A stretch of DNA of 64,000 nt from Phocaeicola oris (GCF_021295095.1 NZ_JAJLQX010000006.1:1-64000); one strand, 5' to 3'; shown: positions 28,149 through 39,031, numbered from the stretch's first letter. Notes: generated by a model from the sequence alone, not told the origin. A program made the numbers and translations.

Positions 28149-29816
28149 ATGTATAAACATCTTACCATCATATTATTCTTAATACTAACATCACTTCCGC
28201 TGCCAGCCCAACCAAAATATGAGATACGAGCTACGTGGCTCACTACGCTGGGAGGTATGGACTGGCCGACAACGAAAGCAAATGGGAAAGAAGGCATACG
28301 TCGTCAGAAACAGGAACTCATAGATATTCTCGACCGTTTACAAGCTGCTCATTTTAATACGGTACTCTTTCAAGTGCGTGTCCGCGGTAGCGTAATTTAC
28401 CGATCGAACATAGAAACGTGGAGTGAGTGCCTGACAGGACATGTAGGAAAAGACCCCGGCTATGACCCGTTGGCCTTCGCCATAGAAGAATGTCATAAAC
28501 GCAATATGGAACTGCACGGTTGGTTCGTAACTATTCCATGCGGTAACGACAGACAAGTACGCTCATTAGGGAACAAATCGGTAGCACGTAATCATCGGTT
28601 TATTTGCAAACATTACAAAGGGGCATGGTTCTTGGACCCGGGAAATCCGATGGCAAAAGAATATCTGTCAAGTCTGGTGACCGAGGTAGTGCGCAACTAT
28701 GACATAGATGGCGTACACTTCGATTATATACGTTACCCTGAAAATTCGAAGTTCCCCGACAACGATACATTTAAACGACTGGGTAAAGGAAAGAATCTGG
28801 CACAATGGCGTAGAGACAATATCACAGAAATAATAAGGAAATTATATAAAGATGTCAAAGCCATCAAACCTTGGGTGAAAGTAAGCAGCTCACCTGTAGG
28901 CAAGTATCAAGATTTAAAACGCTACTCTTCACATGGATGGAACGCACTCAACGCAGTCTATCAGGATGCACAGCAATGGATGCGCGAAGGCATTCAGGAC
29001 GCGCTGTTTCCGATGCTTTACTTCAAAGATAACAACTTCTATCCGTTCGCTCTCGATTGGAAAGAAAACAGCCACGGACGATGGATTATTCCCGGATTAG
29101 GCATCTATTTCCTGACCGAACAAAATTGGCCGCTCGAAGAAATTATACGTCAGGTTCACTTTATTCGCGATGTGAAACTCGACGGAGAGGCATACTTCCG
29201 AAATAAGTTCCTACTCGACAATACCAAGCAATTATTGGACGAGATACAGGAATGTATATACGTTACTCCGGCACTTGTTCCGCCGATGACATGGATAGAC
29301 GACAAAGCTCCTTCCACTCCCGGTAACGGAAGTATAAAGAATCAAGATAACGGACAGATGCTCAACTGGTCGGCATCGGTCGATAATAGTGATCAGCCGG
29401 TAGTTTACCATTTGTACGGATCGAACACCTATCCCGTGGACATTAACGATGTAAAGAATCTGATAGAAACCAATCTGAAGACTACAAACTACCTCTATCA
29501 ACCGGTTCAACCTTGGTTGCGGAAGCGCTATCTGTGCGTAACAGCTGCCGACCGGTATGGCAACGAGAGTGCTCCGCTGGAACTGAATAAAAGCGGTAAA
29601 AACGATCTGCCGATACTAAACAACGGAGACAGCCTGACACTTCCTGAGGAAGCAGAAGTGAAATACGTATCCGTCACTACGGCATCGGGCATTGAAGTAA
29701 TTCGCTACATCTATGAGCAAACACTCGATATTCAGTCGATAAAAAAAGGCTTCTACATGGTGCGCTTTATTTATAGCAACGGAAAAGACAGCTTGATAGG
29801 AACAATCTTGAAATAA
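28149..29816 (+). CDS. Secreted family-10-like glycosyl hydrolase (GHL10/YngK type)
   Basis: A 555-residue exported protein with signal HLTIILFLILTSLPLPAQ. The GHL10 domain (about residues 24-375) begins EIRATWLTTLGGMDWP and includes FNTVLFQVRVRG, GYDPLAFAIEECHKRN and DIDGVHFDYIRYPE. A fibronectin-III-like segment (about 395-480) and a C-terminal beta segment follow. Related proteins are thought to act on peptidoglycan or other polysaccharide; activity is unproven for most. It stands alone under its own promoter. Confidence 0.87.
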   Translation: MYKHLTIILFLILTSLPLPAQPKYEIRATWLTTLGGMDWPTTKANGKEGIRRQKQELIDILDRLQAAHFNTVLFQVRVRGSVIYRSNIETWSECLTGHVGKDPGYDPLAFAIEECHKRNMELHGWFVTIPCGNDRQVRSLGNKSVARNHRFICKHYKGAWFLDPGNPMAKEYLSSLVTEVVRNYDIDGVHFDYIRYPENSKFPDNDTFKRLGKGKNLAQWRRDNITEIIRKLYKDVKAIKPWVKVSSSPVGKYQDLKRYSSHGWNALNAVYQDAQQWMREGIQDALFPMLYFKDNNFYPFALDWKENSHGRWIIPGLGIYFLTEQNWPLEEIIRQVHFIRDVKLDGEAYFRNKFLLDNTKQLLDEIQECIYVTPALVPPMTWIDDKAPSTPGNGSIKNQDNGQMLNWSASVDNSDQPVVYHLYGSNTYPVDINDVKNLIETNLKTTNYLYQPVQPWLRKRYLCVTAADRYGNESAPLELNKSGKNDLPILNNGDSLTLPEEAEVKYVSVTTASGIEVIRYIYEQTLDIQSIKKGFYMVRFIYSNGKDSLIGTILK

Positions 29817-29864
29817 AGGGATGCAATTCTTGGTAAATTCCAAGGTCAGAACGAAAAATATCAT

Positions 29865-29872
29865 TAAATTTG
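29865..29872 (+). promoter_or_regulatory. Promoter -7 box of purM-prfA-pyrF
   Basis: TAAATTTG, 28 nt before the purM ATG. Confidence 0.6.
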
Positions 29873-29900
29873 CATTCTAAAGAAATTTATATACTTACTC

Positions 29901-31070
29901 ATGAGTAATCAACGATATATGGCAAGAGGTGTTTCTGCCTCCAAAGAAGACGTGCATAACGCTATCAAGAACATTGACAAGGGTATCTTTCCCGGAGCTT
30001 TCTGTAAAATTATTCCTGACATTTTGGGCGGTGATCCTGAGTATTGTAACATCATGCATGCCGATGGAGCCGGAACCAAGTCGTCCTTAGCTTACGCTTA
30101 TTGGAAAGAAACAGGCGATATGAGTGTATGGAAAGGTATCGCTCAGGATGCGCTCATCATGAACATTGACGATTTGATCTGCGTAGGCGCAGTAGATAAC
30201 ATCTTGGTTTCTTCCACGATAGGACGAAACAAAATGCTCATTCCGGGAGAAGTAATCTCTGCCATTATCAACGGTACAGACGAGTTATTGGCCGAGCTTC
30301 GTAACTTAGGCATCGGAGTTTATGCTACCGGTGGTGAAACCGCTGATGTAGGCGATCTGGTTCGTACCATTATTGTAGACTCAACAGTGACCTGCCGTAT
30401 GAAACGAAGTGATGTCATTGACAACTCACACATCCGTCCGGGCGATGTTATCATAGGCTTGGTATCGTATGGACAGGCTTCGTACGAAAAAGGATACAAT
30501 GGAGGGATGGGCAGCAACGGTCTTACTTCAGCCCGTCATGACGTATTCGCCAAATACTTGGCAAAGAAATATCCGGAAACTTTCGATCAAGCTGTTCCCG
30601 AAGAATTGGTATACTGTGGTGGGTTACGATTAACCGACTCTGTAGAAGGCAGTCCGTTAGACGCAGGCAAGTTGGTACTCTCTCCTACCCGTACGTATGC
30701 ACCCGTAGTAAAACAGTTGCTTGAAGCCATTCGCCCGCATATACATGGCATGGTGCATTGTTCAGGCGGCGCACAAACCAAAGTGATGAACTTTGTAGGT
30801 GAGAATTGTAAAGTGATCAAGGATAATCTTTTCCCTGTTCCCCCGCTCTTCAAAACTATTCAAGAACAAAGTAAAACCGATTGGGCGGAAATGTATAAAG
30901 TATTCAACATGGGACACCGTTTGGAAGTCTACACTTCGCCCGAATACGCAAAGGAAGTAATCGAAATCAGCGAGAGTTTCCATATTGACGCGCAAATCAT
31001 CGGACACATTGAAGAGAGTAAAAAGAAAGAATTGATTATCAAAAGTGAATTTGGAACATTCAAATATTAA
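29901..31070 (+). CDS. purM: Phosphoribosylformylglycinamidine cyclo-ligase
   Basis: Forms aminoimidazole ribotide from FGAM with ATP, step five of purine synthesis. The 389-residue protein is the long Bacteroidota version of PurM. AIRS-family motifs: HADGAGTKSSLAY, GIAQDALIMNIDDLICVGA, ATGGETADVGD and GDVIIGLVSYGQASYEKGYN. The C-terminal domain has VFNMGHRLEVY. The prfA ATG overlaps its TAA (TAATG). A distant AIRS paralogue is possible but the match over the whole length favours PurM. Confidence 0.88.
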   Translation: MSNQRYMARGVSASKEDVHNAIKNIDKGIFPGAFCKIIPDILGGDPEYCNIMHADGAGTKSSLAYAYWKETGDMSVWKGIAQDALIMNIDDLICVGAVDNILVSSTIGRNKMLIPGEVISAIINGTDELLAELRNLGIGVYATGGETADVGDLVRTIIVDSTVTCRMKRSDVIDNSHIRPGDVIIGLVSYGQASYEKGYNGGMGSNGLTSARHDVFAKYLAKKYPETFDQAVPEELVYCGGLRLTDSVEGSPLDAGKLVLSPTRTYAPVVKQLLEAIRPHIHGMVHCSGGAQTKVMNFVGENCKVIKDNLFPVPPLFKTIQEQSKTDWAEMYKVFNMGHRLEVYTSPEYAKEVIEISESFHIDAQIIGHIEESKKKELIIKSEFGTFKY

Positions 31071-32182
31071 TGGCAAACGGGAATAACATACTTGAGAAAT
31101 TGAACGGATTGGTTCCACGTTATGAGGAGATGACCACATTGATTACCGATCCGGCAGTAATAGCCGACCAGTTACGTTATGTAAAGCTTACCAAAGAATA
31201 TAAGGATCTGGGGAAGCTGATGGACATGCGGAAAGAATATATGCAGTATTTGGACGAACTGCAAGAGGCAAAGAACATTCTGCTTAACGAACAGGATGCC
31301 GACATGAAAGAGATGGCACACGAAGAAGTAGCAACATGTGAAAAGCGTATTCCCGAACTTGAAGAAGCCATCAAGCTGCAACTGATTCCTGCCGACCCTA
31401 CCGACGACCGCAATGCTTATCTGGAGATTCGTGCCGGAACCGGAGGTGATGAAGCAGCTCTCTTTGCCGGTGATCTGTTCAGAATGTATGCCAAATACTG
31501 CGAAATGAAAGGTTGGAAACTGGAAGTGTCAAGTGCCAGCGAAGGAGCTGTAGGAGGCTATAAAGAAATTATCTGCTTTATATCGGGAGAAAAGGTATAT
31601 GGAACCTTAAAATATGAATCGGGTATACACCGAGTCCAACGAGTACCGGTCACCGAGACCCAAGGGCGAGTACATACATCGGCCGCATCGGTAGCTGTCC
31701 TTCCCGAACCGGAACCATTTGAGGTATCCATCAATGAGGGAGAAATAAAATGGGATACCTTCCGAAGCGGTGGTGCCGGAGGACAGAACGTGAACAAAGT
31801 AAACTCAGGAGTACGTTTGCGTTATAATTGGAAAAACCCTAATACCGGAGTGGTGGAAGAGATTCTGATAGAATGTACAGAGACTCGCGACCAGCCGAAA
31901 AATAAAGAAAGAGCTCTGGCACGTCTGCGTACATTTATCTACGATAAAGAACATCAGAAGTATCTGGATGACATCGCCAGCAGAAGAAAGACGCTGGTAT
32001 CGACAGGCGACCGCTCAGCAAAAATACGCACATATAATTATCCGCAAGGTCGTATCACCGACCATCGGATAAACTATACCATATATAACCTGAACGCGTT
32101 TATGGACGGAAGTATTCAAGACTGCATCGATCATCTGATTGTAGCCGAAAACGCGGAACGAATGAAAGAAAACGAACTTTAA
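31070..32182 (+). CDS. prfA: Peptide chain release factor 1
   Basis: RF1 reads UAA/UAG and triggers peptide release. In 370 residues, the anticodon-like tripeptide P-V-T is visible in RVQRVPVTETQGRVH, which distinguishes it from RF2 (SPF), and the catalytic GGQ in SGGAGGQNVNKV, whose Gln is the target of methylation by PrmC. Domain 4 ends with the usual YNYPQGRITDHR. The start codon overlaps the purM stop, and pyrF follows after 12 nt. Confidence 0.97.
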   Translation: MANGNNILEKLNGLVPRYEEMTTLITDPAVIADQLRYVKLTKEYKDLGKLMDMRKEYMQYLDELQEAKNILLNEQDADMKEMAHEEVATCEKRIPELEEAIKLQLIPADPTDDRNAYLEIRAGTGGDEAALFAGDLFRMYAKYCEMKGWKLEVSSASEGAVGGYKEIICFISGEKVYGTLKYESGIHRVQRVPVTETQGRVHTSAASVAVLPEPEPFEVSINEGEIKWDTFRSGGAGGQNVNKVNSGVRLRYNWKNPNTGVVEEILIECTETRDQPKNKERALARLRTFIYDKEHQKYLDDIASRRKTLVSTGDRSAKIRTYNYPQGRITDHRINYTIYNLNAFMDGSIQDCIDHLIVAENAERMKENEL

Positions 32183-32194
32183 ATCAGTTGAAGT

Positions 32195-33019
32195 ATGAAT
32201 AAAGAAGGCTTATTTGAACAGATAAAACAGAAGAAATCTTTCCTGTGTGTAGGACTGGATACCGATATTAAAAAAATTCCGGAATATCTGCTGCACGACG
32301 AAGATCCTATCTTCACTTTCAATCGTGAAACTATAAATGCTACAGCACCTTACTGTATTGCCTACAAACCTAATCTGGCTTTCTACGAGAGTATGGGAGT
32401 GAAAGGATGGAGCAGTTTTGAAAAGACTATCAAATACTTAAAGGACAAATTCCCGAGTCATTTTATCATAGCTGACGCAAAACGCGGAGATATAGGCAAT
32501 ACATCGGCACTGTATGCACGCAGCTTCTTCGAAGAGATGGACATTGATGCCGTCACTGTAGCTCCGTATATGGGAGAAGACAGTGTATCTCCATTTCTGA
32601 CATACGAAGGCAAATGGGTTGTTTTATTGGCTCTGACGAGTAACCAAGGTTCTCACGATTTCCAACTGACAAAAGATAAAGATGGTGAATATCTGTTTGA
32701 GAAAGTTTTACGCAAATCACAAAAATGGGCTGACAACGAGAAAATGATGTATGTAGTAGGAGCCACTCAGGGTAAGGCGTTTGAAGATATTCGCAAGATA
32801 GTCCCAAATCACTTTCTGTTGGTCCCGGGCATTGGAGCGCAGGGAGGCTCGTTGGAAGATGTATGTAAGTACGGCATGAATAAGCAATGCGGACTGATAG
32901 TTAATTCAAGTCGCGCCATTATCTATGCCGATAAGTCGCCCTGTTTTGCCGAAGCAGCAAGTATAGCAGCCAAGAAGGTTCAAGAACAGATGGCAGATCA
33001 GCTAAAAGCTATCCTTTAA
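32195..33019 (+). CDS. pyrF: Orotidine 5'-phosphate decarboxylase (group 2)
   Basis: Converts OMP to UMP, the last step of de novo pyrimidine synthesis. The 274-residue protein is the longer group 2 form: substrate-binding VGLDTD near the N-terminus, the catalytic signature [12 protein letters not shown] with the Lys-Asp network, and the phosphate-binding [10 protein letters not shown]. Last gene of the purM-prfA-pyrF operon, which couples both nucleotide pathways with a translation factor. Confidence 0.95.
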   Translation: MNKEGLFEQIKQKKSFLCVGLDTDIKKIPEYLLHDEDPIFTFNRETINATAPYCIAYKPNLAFYESMGVKGWSSFEKTIKYLKDKFPSHFIIADAKRGDIGNTSALYARSFFEEMDIDAVTVAPYMGEDSVSPFLTYEGKWVVLLALTSNQGSHDFQLTKDKDGEYLFEKVLRKSQKWADNEKMMYVVGATQGKAFEDIRKIVPNHFLLVPGIGAQGGSLEDVCKYGMNKQCGLIVNSSRAIIYADKSPCFAEAASIAAKKVQEQMADQLKAIL

Positions 33020-33180
33020 TTGCCAAAAAGACAGATAATCTGTTTTAAAAGTTAGTATTACTTAAATAAAAAGATATTATTACGAAAATCTTAAAAAAAA
33101 AGATTTATTTTGCATAGTTAACAAAAAAGCCCTATTGATGGGTTAAAAAACGACTTGTCATTATAAGTTTTATTGGAATT
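33020..33180 (+). promoter_or_regulatory. Leader and probable promoter of the lpx operon
   Basis: AT-rich gap. A TATTTTG (33106-33112) resembles the -7 box with a one-base spacer instead of two. No other feature is visible and no strong terminator follows pyrF. Confidence 0.35.
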
Positions 33181-34221
33181 ATGGAGTTTACAGCCAAACA
33201 AATTGCTACATATCTTCAGGGAACCATTGTAGGAGATGAGAACGCAAAGGTTCATACTTTTGCAAAGATTGAAGAAGGTATCCCCGGAGCTATCTCTTTC
33301 TTAGCTAATCCAAAGTACACCCATTATATTTACGAGACCCAGTCCACCATTGTGTTGGTTAACAACGATTTCGTTCCGGAACAGGAGGTGAAAGCTACAC
33401 TCATCAAGGTAGTCAATGCATACGATAGTCTGGCACAACTACTAAACATGTATGAAGCAAGCAAGCCAAAACTGAAAGGAATCAGTCCGTTGGCATCTAT
33501 TGCCGCAAGCGCAAAGATTGGCAAGGATGTATATATTGGTCCGTTTGCCTCTATCGGTGAAGGGGCTGAGGTAAGCGATAATACACAAATCTATCCGCAT
33601 GTCACTATTTGCGAGAACGCAAAAGTAGGCAGCAACACCATACTTTATCCGAGTGTAACCATCTACCATGATTGTCGCGTGGGAAACAATTGTATTCTTC
33701 ATGCCGGCTGCGTTATCGGATCCGACGGATTCGGATTTGCTCCAAATGAGAAAGGATACGATAAGATTCCTCAGATTGGAATTGTCATAATAGAGGATGA
33801 TGTGGAGATTGGCGCAAATACATGCGTTGACCGTTCAACAATGGGCGCGACAGTCATTCACAAAGGAGTGAAACTGGATAATCTTATTCAGGTGGCTCAC
33901 AATGTGGAGATAGGCAGCCATACCGTTATGGCCGCTCAAGTAGGCATCGCAGGCTCTACTAAGATTGGAGAGTGGTGTATGTTTGGAGGTCAAGTAGGAA
34001 TGGCCGGACATATCAAGATAGGTGACAAAGTGAACTGCGGGGCGCAAGCCGGCATCACCGGAAATACAAAATCGGGAGTAACCATCATTGGCTCTCCGGC
34101 TATTGAGGCGAAGAATTTTGTAAAGTCATCTATTTATTTCAAGCATCTTCCTGAAATGGCTCAAGAAATAGCCGATTTGAAAAAAGAAATAGATACATTA
34201 AAAGAACAAATAAAAAAATGA
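33181..34221 (+). CDS. lpxD: UDP-3-O-(3-hydroxyacyl)glucosamine N-acyltransferase
   Basis: Adds the second acyl chain in lipid A synthesis. 346 residues: an N-terminal uridine-binding domain (about 1-105, ISFLANPKY), then a left-handed beta helix of hexapeptide repeats (about 105-310) and a C-terminal helix. The catalytic histidine is His240 in QVAHNVEIG. The stop overlaps the lpxC ATG (ATGA). First gene of the lipid A operon. Confidence 0.96.
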   Translation: MEFTAKQIATYLQGTIVGDENAKVHTFAKIEEGIPGAISFLANPKYTHYIYETQSTIVLVNNDFVPEQEVKATLIKVVNAYDSLAQLLNMYEASKPKLKGISPLASIAASAKIGKDVYIGPFASIGEGAEVSDNTQIYPHVTICENAKVGSNTILYPSVTIYHDCRVGNNCILHAGCVIGSDGFGFAPNEKGYDKIPQIGIVIIEDDVEIGANTCVDRSTMGATVIHKGVKLDNLIQVAHNVEIGSHTVMAAQVGIAGSTKIGEWCMFGGQVGMAGHIKIGDKVNCGAQAGITGNTKSGVTIIGSPAIEAKNFVKSSIYFKHLPEMAQEIADLKKEIDTLKEQIKK

Positions 34222-35609
34222 ACCCCATGTTGAAACAGCAGACGTTGAAAGGAAGTTTTTCTTTAAACGGGAAAGGACTTCATACGGGAGTGAACTATAC
34301 GGTGACCTTTAATCCGGCACCGGACAACCACGGGTATAAGATTCAACGAATTGACCTTGACGGTCAGCCTACTATAGATGCAGTAGCCGAAAACGTAGTA
34401 GATACTACCCGCGGCACTGTAATTGAGAAAAATGGAGTAAAAGTCAGTACCATCGAGCATGCCATGGCTGCACTTTATGCCTTAGGCGTAGACAACTGCC
34501 TTATTCAAGTAAATGGCCCGGAATTCCCTATTCTGGACGGTAGCGCAAAATACTTCGTAGAAGCTATCCAGCGCATCGGACTGGTAGAGCAGAGTGCTGT
34601 TAAGGACTTCTATATTATCAAATCGAAAATTGAATTTCGAGATGAAGAAAAAGGATCTTCCATTATCGTCTTACCGGATGACAGTTTCAGTATCAATGCA
34701 TTAATCTCTTACGACTCAAAAATACTTTCAAACCAATACGCTACCTTGGAGGATATGAAAAAATTCCCTACTGAGATAGCGGCTGCACGTACCTTTGTCT
34801 TCGTTCGTGAAATAGAACCGTTGCTAAATGCCGGTCTTATCAAGGGTGGAGACTTGGACAACGCAATTGTTATCTACGAGAGAGAGATGACGCAGGAGAA
34901 TTACGATAAACTGGCCGACGTGATGGGGGTTCAGCATAAAGACGCTACTAAAATAGGATACATCAATAATGATCCTTTGGTTTGGGATAACGAACCTGCA
35001 CGTCATAAATTACTTGATATCATCGGTGATATGGCACTGATAGGGAAGCCTATTATCGGACGAATCATAGCAACCCGCCCCGGACATACCATCAATAATC
35101 AATTTGCCCGTCGTATGCGTAAGGAGATTCGACTGCACGAGATTCAGGCACCTATATATAATATGAACGAATCACCGGTAATTGACAACAACAGAATTCG
35201 TCAGTTACTGCCTCATCGCTACCCATTCCAATTGATTGATAAAGTCATTGCTATGGGTGCTAATTATATTGTAGGTGTGAAAAATGTCACTGCCAACGAA
35301 CCATTCTTCCAGGGACATTTCCCCAACGAACCTGTCATGCCGGGAGTGCTTCAAATAGAAGCGATGGCACAATGTGGTGGCGTACTCGTATTGAATTCTC
35401 TCGACGATCCCGAACGTTACTCTACTTACTTCCTGAAAATTGACGATGTCAAGTTCCGCCAGAAAGTAGTACCGGGGGACACTCTCCTGTTCCGTGTTGA
35501 ATTATTAGCACCTATCCGTCATGGCATTTCCTCGATGAAAGGCTATGGATTTGTAGGAGAAAAAATAGCATGTGAAGCAACATTCACTGCTCAGATTACT
35601 AAAAAATAA
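34218..35609 (+). CDS. lpxC-fabZ: Bifunctional UDP-3-O-acyl-GlcNAc deacetylase/3-hydroxyacyl-ACP dehydratase
   Basis: A natural fusion of the committed lipid A deacetylase with the fatty-acid dehydratase, known from Bacteroidota. The LpxC part (about 1-300) has the zinc site: His in [17 protein letters not shown], and His/Asp in [14 protein letters not shown], with the catalytic His in [14 protein letters not shown]. The FabZ part (about 315-463) has [13 protein letters not shown] and the catalytic His/Glu in [20 protein letters not shown]. The ATG at 34218 overlaps lpxD; Met4 (34227) gives the N-terminus seen in most homologues. Fusion allows the shared hydroxyacyl-ACP pool to be balanced between lipid A and phospholipids. 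Confidence 0.97.
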   Translation: MNPMLKQQTLKGSFSLNGKGLHTGVNYTVTFNPAPDNHGYKIQRIDLDGQPTIDAVAENVVDTTRGTVIEKNGVKVSTIEHAMAALYALGVDNCLIQVNGPEFPILDGSAKYFVEAIQRIGLVEQSAVKDFYIIKSKIEFRDEEKGSSIIVLPDDSFSINALISYDSKILSNQYATLEDMKKFPTEIAAARTFVFVREIEPLLNAGLIKGGDLDNAIVIYEREMTQENYDKLADVMGVQHKDATKIGYINNDPLVWDNEPARHKLLDIIGDMALIGKPIIGRIIATRPGHTINNQFARRMRKEIRLHEIQAPIYNMNESPVIDNNRIRQLLPHRYPFQLIDKVIAMGANYIVGVKNVTANEPFFQGHFPNEPVMPGVLQIEAMAQCGGVLVLNSLDDPERYSTYFLKIDDVKFRQKVVPGDTLLFRVELLAPIRHGISSMKGYGFVGEKIACEATFTAQITKK

Positions 35610-35621
35610 AATAGATATGTA

Positions 35622-36389
35622 ATGATTAGTCCTTTAGCTTATATTGATCCGGACGCAAAAATCGGGCAAAATGTAGAGATCGGTCCTTTTTGTTTTATTG
35701 ACAAGAACGTTGTCATCGGCGACAATAATGTTATAATGGCCAATGTTACCATCCTTTATGGTGCCCGAATTGGAAACGGAAACACAATCTTCCCCGGCGC
35801 AGTCATCAGTGCCATTCCACAAGACTTAAAGTTCAAAGGTGAAGAGACAACTGCAGAGATTGGCGATAACAACCGTATCCGTGAAAACGTGACCATCAAC
35901 CGTGGTACTGTCGCTAAAGGTAAAACAGTAATTGGCAGCAACAACTTACTCATGGAAAGTGCTCATGTCGCCCACGATGTCATTGTAGGGAATCGTTGTA
36001 TCATTGGCAATTCTACCAAGATGGGTGGAGAAGTTATTATTGACGACGATGCCATTGTTAGCGCCAACGTGCTCATGCATCAGTTCTGCCATGTAGCGAG
36101 TTTTGTCATGATTCAGGGGGGATGCAGATTCAGCAAAGATATTCCTCCTTATATTATTGCAGGGAGGGAGCCTATTGAATACTCAGGCATTAACCTGGTA
36201 GGATTACGCAGACACGGTTTCTCTAACGAACTGATTGAGAATATCCATAACGCTTACCGACTGATCTATCAGAGCGGACAAAACGTATCGGATGCACTCC
36301 ATGAGGTACGCCATGAAATTCCGATGAGTAAGGAAATAGAATATATCATTTCATTTATAGAAAAATCAGAAAGAGGCATTATAAAATAA
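35622..36389 (+). CDS. lpxA: Acyl-ACP--UDP-N-acetylglucosamine O-acyltransferase
   Basis: First step of lipid A synthesis. 255 residues of hexapeptide-repeat beta helix followed by a C-terminal helical domain (GLRRHGFSNELIENIHNAYR). The catalytic His lies in the AHVAHDVIVGN segment and the UDP-binding residues in REPIEYSGINLVG. It follows lpxC-fabZ by 12 nt. Confidence 0.96.
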   Translation: MISPLAYIDPDAKIGQNVEIGPFCFIDKNVVIGDNNVIMANVTILYGARIGNGNTIFPGAVISAIPQDLKFKGEETTAEIGDNNRIRENVTINRGTVAKGKTVIGSNNLLMESAHVAHDVIVGNRCIIGNSTKMGGEVIIDDDAIVSANVLMHQFCHVASFVMIQGGCRFSKDIPPYIIAGREPIEYSGINLVGLRRHGFSNELIENIHNAYRLIYQSGQNVSDALHEVRHEIPMSKEIEYIISFIEKSERGIIK

Positions 36390-36418
36390 CCTAAAACAAA
36401 CAGATAACGTATTAAAGT

Positions 36419-36985
36419 ATGGTTTACAAATTTACAATACTCTCCGACGAAGTTGACGATTTTGTCAGAGTAATTAAAATAGATGCTGATGCTACTTTCT
36501 ATGACTTTCATAAAGCCATACTGAAAGCATGTGGTTACAAAGATGACCAGATGACTTCCTTCTTTATTTGTGAGGACGACTGGGAAAAACGTGAAGAAAT
36601 TACCTTAGAAGATATGGGAAAAAGTTCTTCAGAAGAGGATGTATTCATTATGAAGGATACAAAAATCAATGATTTGGTGGAAGATGAAAAGCAAAAACTG
36701 ATTTATGTATTCGATCCGCTGACCGAACGTTCACTCTTTATTGAACTTTCTGAAATTATCCCCGGAAAAGATCTTCTTAAAGCTGAAATAGCCCGAAAGG
36801 AAGGCAAAGCTCCCATTCAAACCGTTGACTTTGAGACCGCGATGGAAAAAACATTAAAGAATCGGATGGATAATGATGATCTGGATGACAGCCTTTACGG
36901 CGACAAGGATTTTAATGATGATGAGCTTGATTTGGATGGCTTCAATATCAGTGAAGGTAATCCGTATGATGATTCTAACTATTAA
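36419..36985 (+). CDS. pRiA4b ORF-3-like protein
   Basis: A 188-residue cytoplasmic protein of the plasmid pRiA4b ORF-3-like family ([33 protein letters not shown] at its start). The fold resembles a ubiquitin-like/TnpR-passenger domain; the biochemical role is unknown. The last 45 residues are a strongly acidic, probably disordered tail rich in Asp and Asn. It lies within the lipid A operon, 29 nt after lpxA, and its stop overlaps the proposed miaA start. Confidence 0.78.
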   Translation: MVYKFTILSDEVDDFVRVIKIDADATFYDFHKAILKACGYKDDQMTSFFICEDDWEKREEITLEDMGKSSSEEDVFIMKDTKINDLVEDEKQKLIYVFDPLTERSLFIELSEIIPGKDLLKAEIARKEGKAPIQTVDFETAMEKTLKNRMDNDDLDDSLYGDKDFNDDELDLDGFNISEGNPYDDSNY

Positions 36986-37896
36986 TTAAGAACGACATAA
37001 AAAATCTTATTGTTCTTATAGGACCTACAGCGGTTGGCAAGACTGATCTCAGTCTGACAATCGCTGATACTTTTCAAACCGATATCATCTCTGCCGACTC
37101 CCGACAGATTTATAAAGATTTGAAAATTGGAACAGCTGCGCCCATGCCCAAACAATTGGCCATGGCAAAGCATCACTTTGTGGGAATACTCGACTTAAAA
37201 GACTATTACAGTGCCGCTCAATACGAATCGGATGTACTAAAACTTCTTGACAACCTATTTAAAGAACACGACATACAACTGCTTACCGGTGGTTCCATGA
37301 TGTATATTGACGCAGTATGCAAAGGTATTGATGAGATTCCTACTGTTGATAATGAAACACGACAAATGATGATGAAGAAGTATCAAAAGGAAGGGCTGGA
37401 AAAACTGCGTGATGAACTGAAACTTCTTGACCCGATACATTATAATAAGGTAGATTTAGAAAATCAGAAGCGGGTAATCCATGCGCTGGAAATTTGTTAT
37501 ATGACAGGAAAACCATATTCTTCCTTTCTCACTGGTCAGATAAAGAAACGTCCGTTCCGCATCATTAAAATCGGACTCTACAGAGAACGTGCAGAACTGT
37601 TCAACCGCGTCAACCGGAGAGTAGATGAGATGATGGATGATGGTTTACTTGATGAAGTCAAACGCGTTTATAAATATAAAGAATTGAACTCACTGAATAC
37701 GGTAGGATATAAGGAACTCTTTGCTTACTTGGACGGGCAATGGCCGTTAGAAACCGCAGTTGAGAAAATTAAACGAAATACCCGCATTTATGCCAAAAAA
37801 CAAATGACATGGTTTAAACGCGATGCGGACATTCATTGGTTCCATCCGGAACAGAAAAAAGAGATTCTACAGTATATAAAAGATACTATCCACTAA
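36985..37896 (+). CDS. miaA: tRNA dimethylallyltransferase with a non-canonical start
   Basis: Adds dimethylallyl to A37 of tRNAs reading UNN codons. The P-loop [14 protein letters not shown] and the [19 protein letters not shown] segment lie upstream of the first in-frame ATG (37120), so that ATG cannot be the true start. The frame is open only back to 36979 and has no ATG, GTG or TTG there. The best start is ATT at 36985, overlapping the preceding TAA, giving (M)[13 protein letters not shown] and 303 residues, the family length. Later motifs ([32 protein letters not shown]) are intact. Either a genuine ATT start, coupled to the upstream gene, or a base error. Confidence 0.88.
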   Translation: MKNDIKNLIVLIGPTAVGKTDLSLTIADTFQTDIISADSRQIYKDLKIGTAAPMPKQLAMAKHHFVGILDLKDYYSAAQYESDVLKLLDNLFKEHDIQLLTGGSMMYIDAVCKGIDEIPTVDNETRQMMMKKYQKEGLEKLRDELKLLDPIHYNKVDLENQKRVIHALEICYMTGKPYSSFLTGQIKKRPFRIIKIGLYRERAELFNRVNRRVDEMMDDGLLDEVKRVYKYKELNSLNTVGYKELFAYLDGQWPLETAVEKIKRNTRIYAKKQMTWFKRDADIHWFHPEQKKEILQYIKDTIH

Positions 37897-37911
37897 CTTA
37901 TATAACAAAAA

Positions 37912-37940
37912 ACAGGACCTTCACAAGTCCTGTCTCCTTC
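37912..37940 (+). terminator. Weak terminator after miaA
   Basis: Perfect 7-bp arms ACAGGAC (37912-37918) and GTCCTGT (37927-37933) followed by a mixed C/T tract rather than pure T. Confidence 0.55.
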
Positions 37941-38054
37941 ATATTCTATTACTAACTTCTTAAACCGCTATAATTCCTTTTATACAGATTATCAGATATA
38001 GTTTTACTCTTACTTTATGAACGATAAAACTGAAAATGATAATCGAACAAGGAT

Positions 38055-39002
38055 TTATTTTCCTCTTACAATTCCCATCGTCTGTAGATATTCCGCTAAC
38101 GGAATCATGCCGACTGACTTTCTCCATTCATCCACTTTTGCAGGATTCTGCAATTTGTAAAGACGCATCTTTCCATCATTGCCCTCTTTCAGTTGAGATC
38201 CATATTTCTGCGGTTTTCCTTCAAACACATTGATACGATCCTCCATCATGGCCACATGAGCTTGTGCAATTTCACCTTTATCTGCTGCAATACGAAATTG
38301 CGACAAGTATTTCTTCTGCAACTCAACCGGAGAATGTTGTATCACCAACCAGAATACTTCACAGGCTTCGCCCACTTTATCTTTTCCTACGAATCCTCTG
38401 GTATCCAAAATATTACATATTTTCTTCTGATTCAAACTATCCACTCGCAAAAGTACTTTGAATAAAGAATCTGCCATAGCCTTGTCATCAGCGTGCCGCT
38501 GAGAATGTGCCATCAATTCATAACGGATACACTGATCTGATCTGCCTATCTCCAATAATTCTTTACGCAAAGGGATATCATAATCAGCTTCATGCTTAGT
38601 TTTACGTATCAGCATTTCATTGGCAAATACAGCCCACCTGCTATCCTCATGAAGAGACATCAAGTCCTTGTCTGCGTCAAAATCGGATATATACCATTCC
38701 GTATCCCTTTTCAGTCTCTCATTCAAAAAGTAATAAGCTCCATCCTTATCGTCCGTCAACGCATAAACACAGGCCGCATTATATAAATGATTGTTCTGAA
38801 CGCAATTTTCTATTTGAAATGCACTGGCAAAGAAACGCTTAGCATCTTCATAATTCTGTCGCATATAACATGAATCAGCCTTGGCAATCAATATAGTATA
38901 TTGCTCATTATCTCCTAATTGCTTCGTGCTCTGTGCCGGTATAGCGACAGAAAAAGAAAAATATAAAAATATTGCGCTGATTATAAAACGTATATTATGC
39001 AT
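38055..39002 (-). CDS. Exported DUF6624-like protein
   Basis: A 315-residue protein with signal peptide (RFIISAIFLYFSFSVAIPAQ). An N-terminal TPR-like segment (about 30-110, DSCYMRQNYEDAKRFFASAF and LYNAACVYALTDDKDGAYYF) is followed by a domain that resembles DUF6624 (LDTRGFVGKDKVGEA, VIQHSPVELQKKYL, AMMEDRINVFEGKPQKYGSQ). The upstream ATG at 39026 lies in the promoter box (39024-39031), so 39002 is chosen. It follows the BlaI/M56 pair on the same strand and could be an output of that system, though it also has its own promoter. Confidence 0.75.
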   Translation of the reverse strand: MHNIRFIISAIFLYFSFSVAIPAQSTKQLGDNEQYTILIAKADSCYMRQNYEDAKRFFASAFQIENCVQNNHLYNAACVYALTDDKDGAYYFLNERLKRDTEWYISDFDADKDLMSLHEDSRWAVFANEMLIRKTKHEADYDIPLRKELLEIGRSDQCIRYELMAHSQRHADDKAMADSLFKVLLRVDSLNQKKICNILDTRGFVGKDKVGEACEVFWLVIQHSPVELQKKYLSQFRIAADKGEIAQAHVAMMEDRINVFEGKPQKYGSQLKEGNDGKMRLYKLQNPAKVDEWRKSVGMIPLAEYLQTMGIVRGK

Positions 39003-39023
39003 ATATTCTAATAGTATAGCGAC

Positions 39024-39031
39024 CAAAATTA
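39024..39031 (-). promoter_or_regulatory. Promoter -7 box of the DUF6624-like gene
   Basis: TAATTTTG on the minus strand, 21 nt from the ATG at 39002. Confidence 0.45.

Noticed and set aside
37120-37896. miaA starting at the ATG at 37120
   Set aside because: This start would remove the ATP-binding P-loop and the conserved DSRQIY segment, which are perfectly preserved upstream in the same frame.
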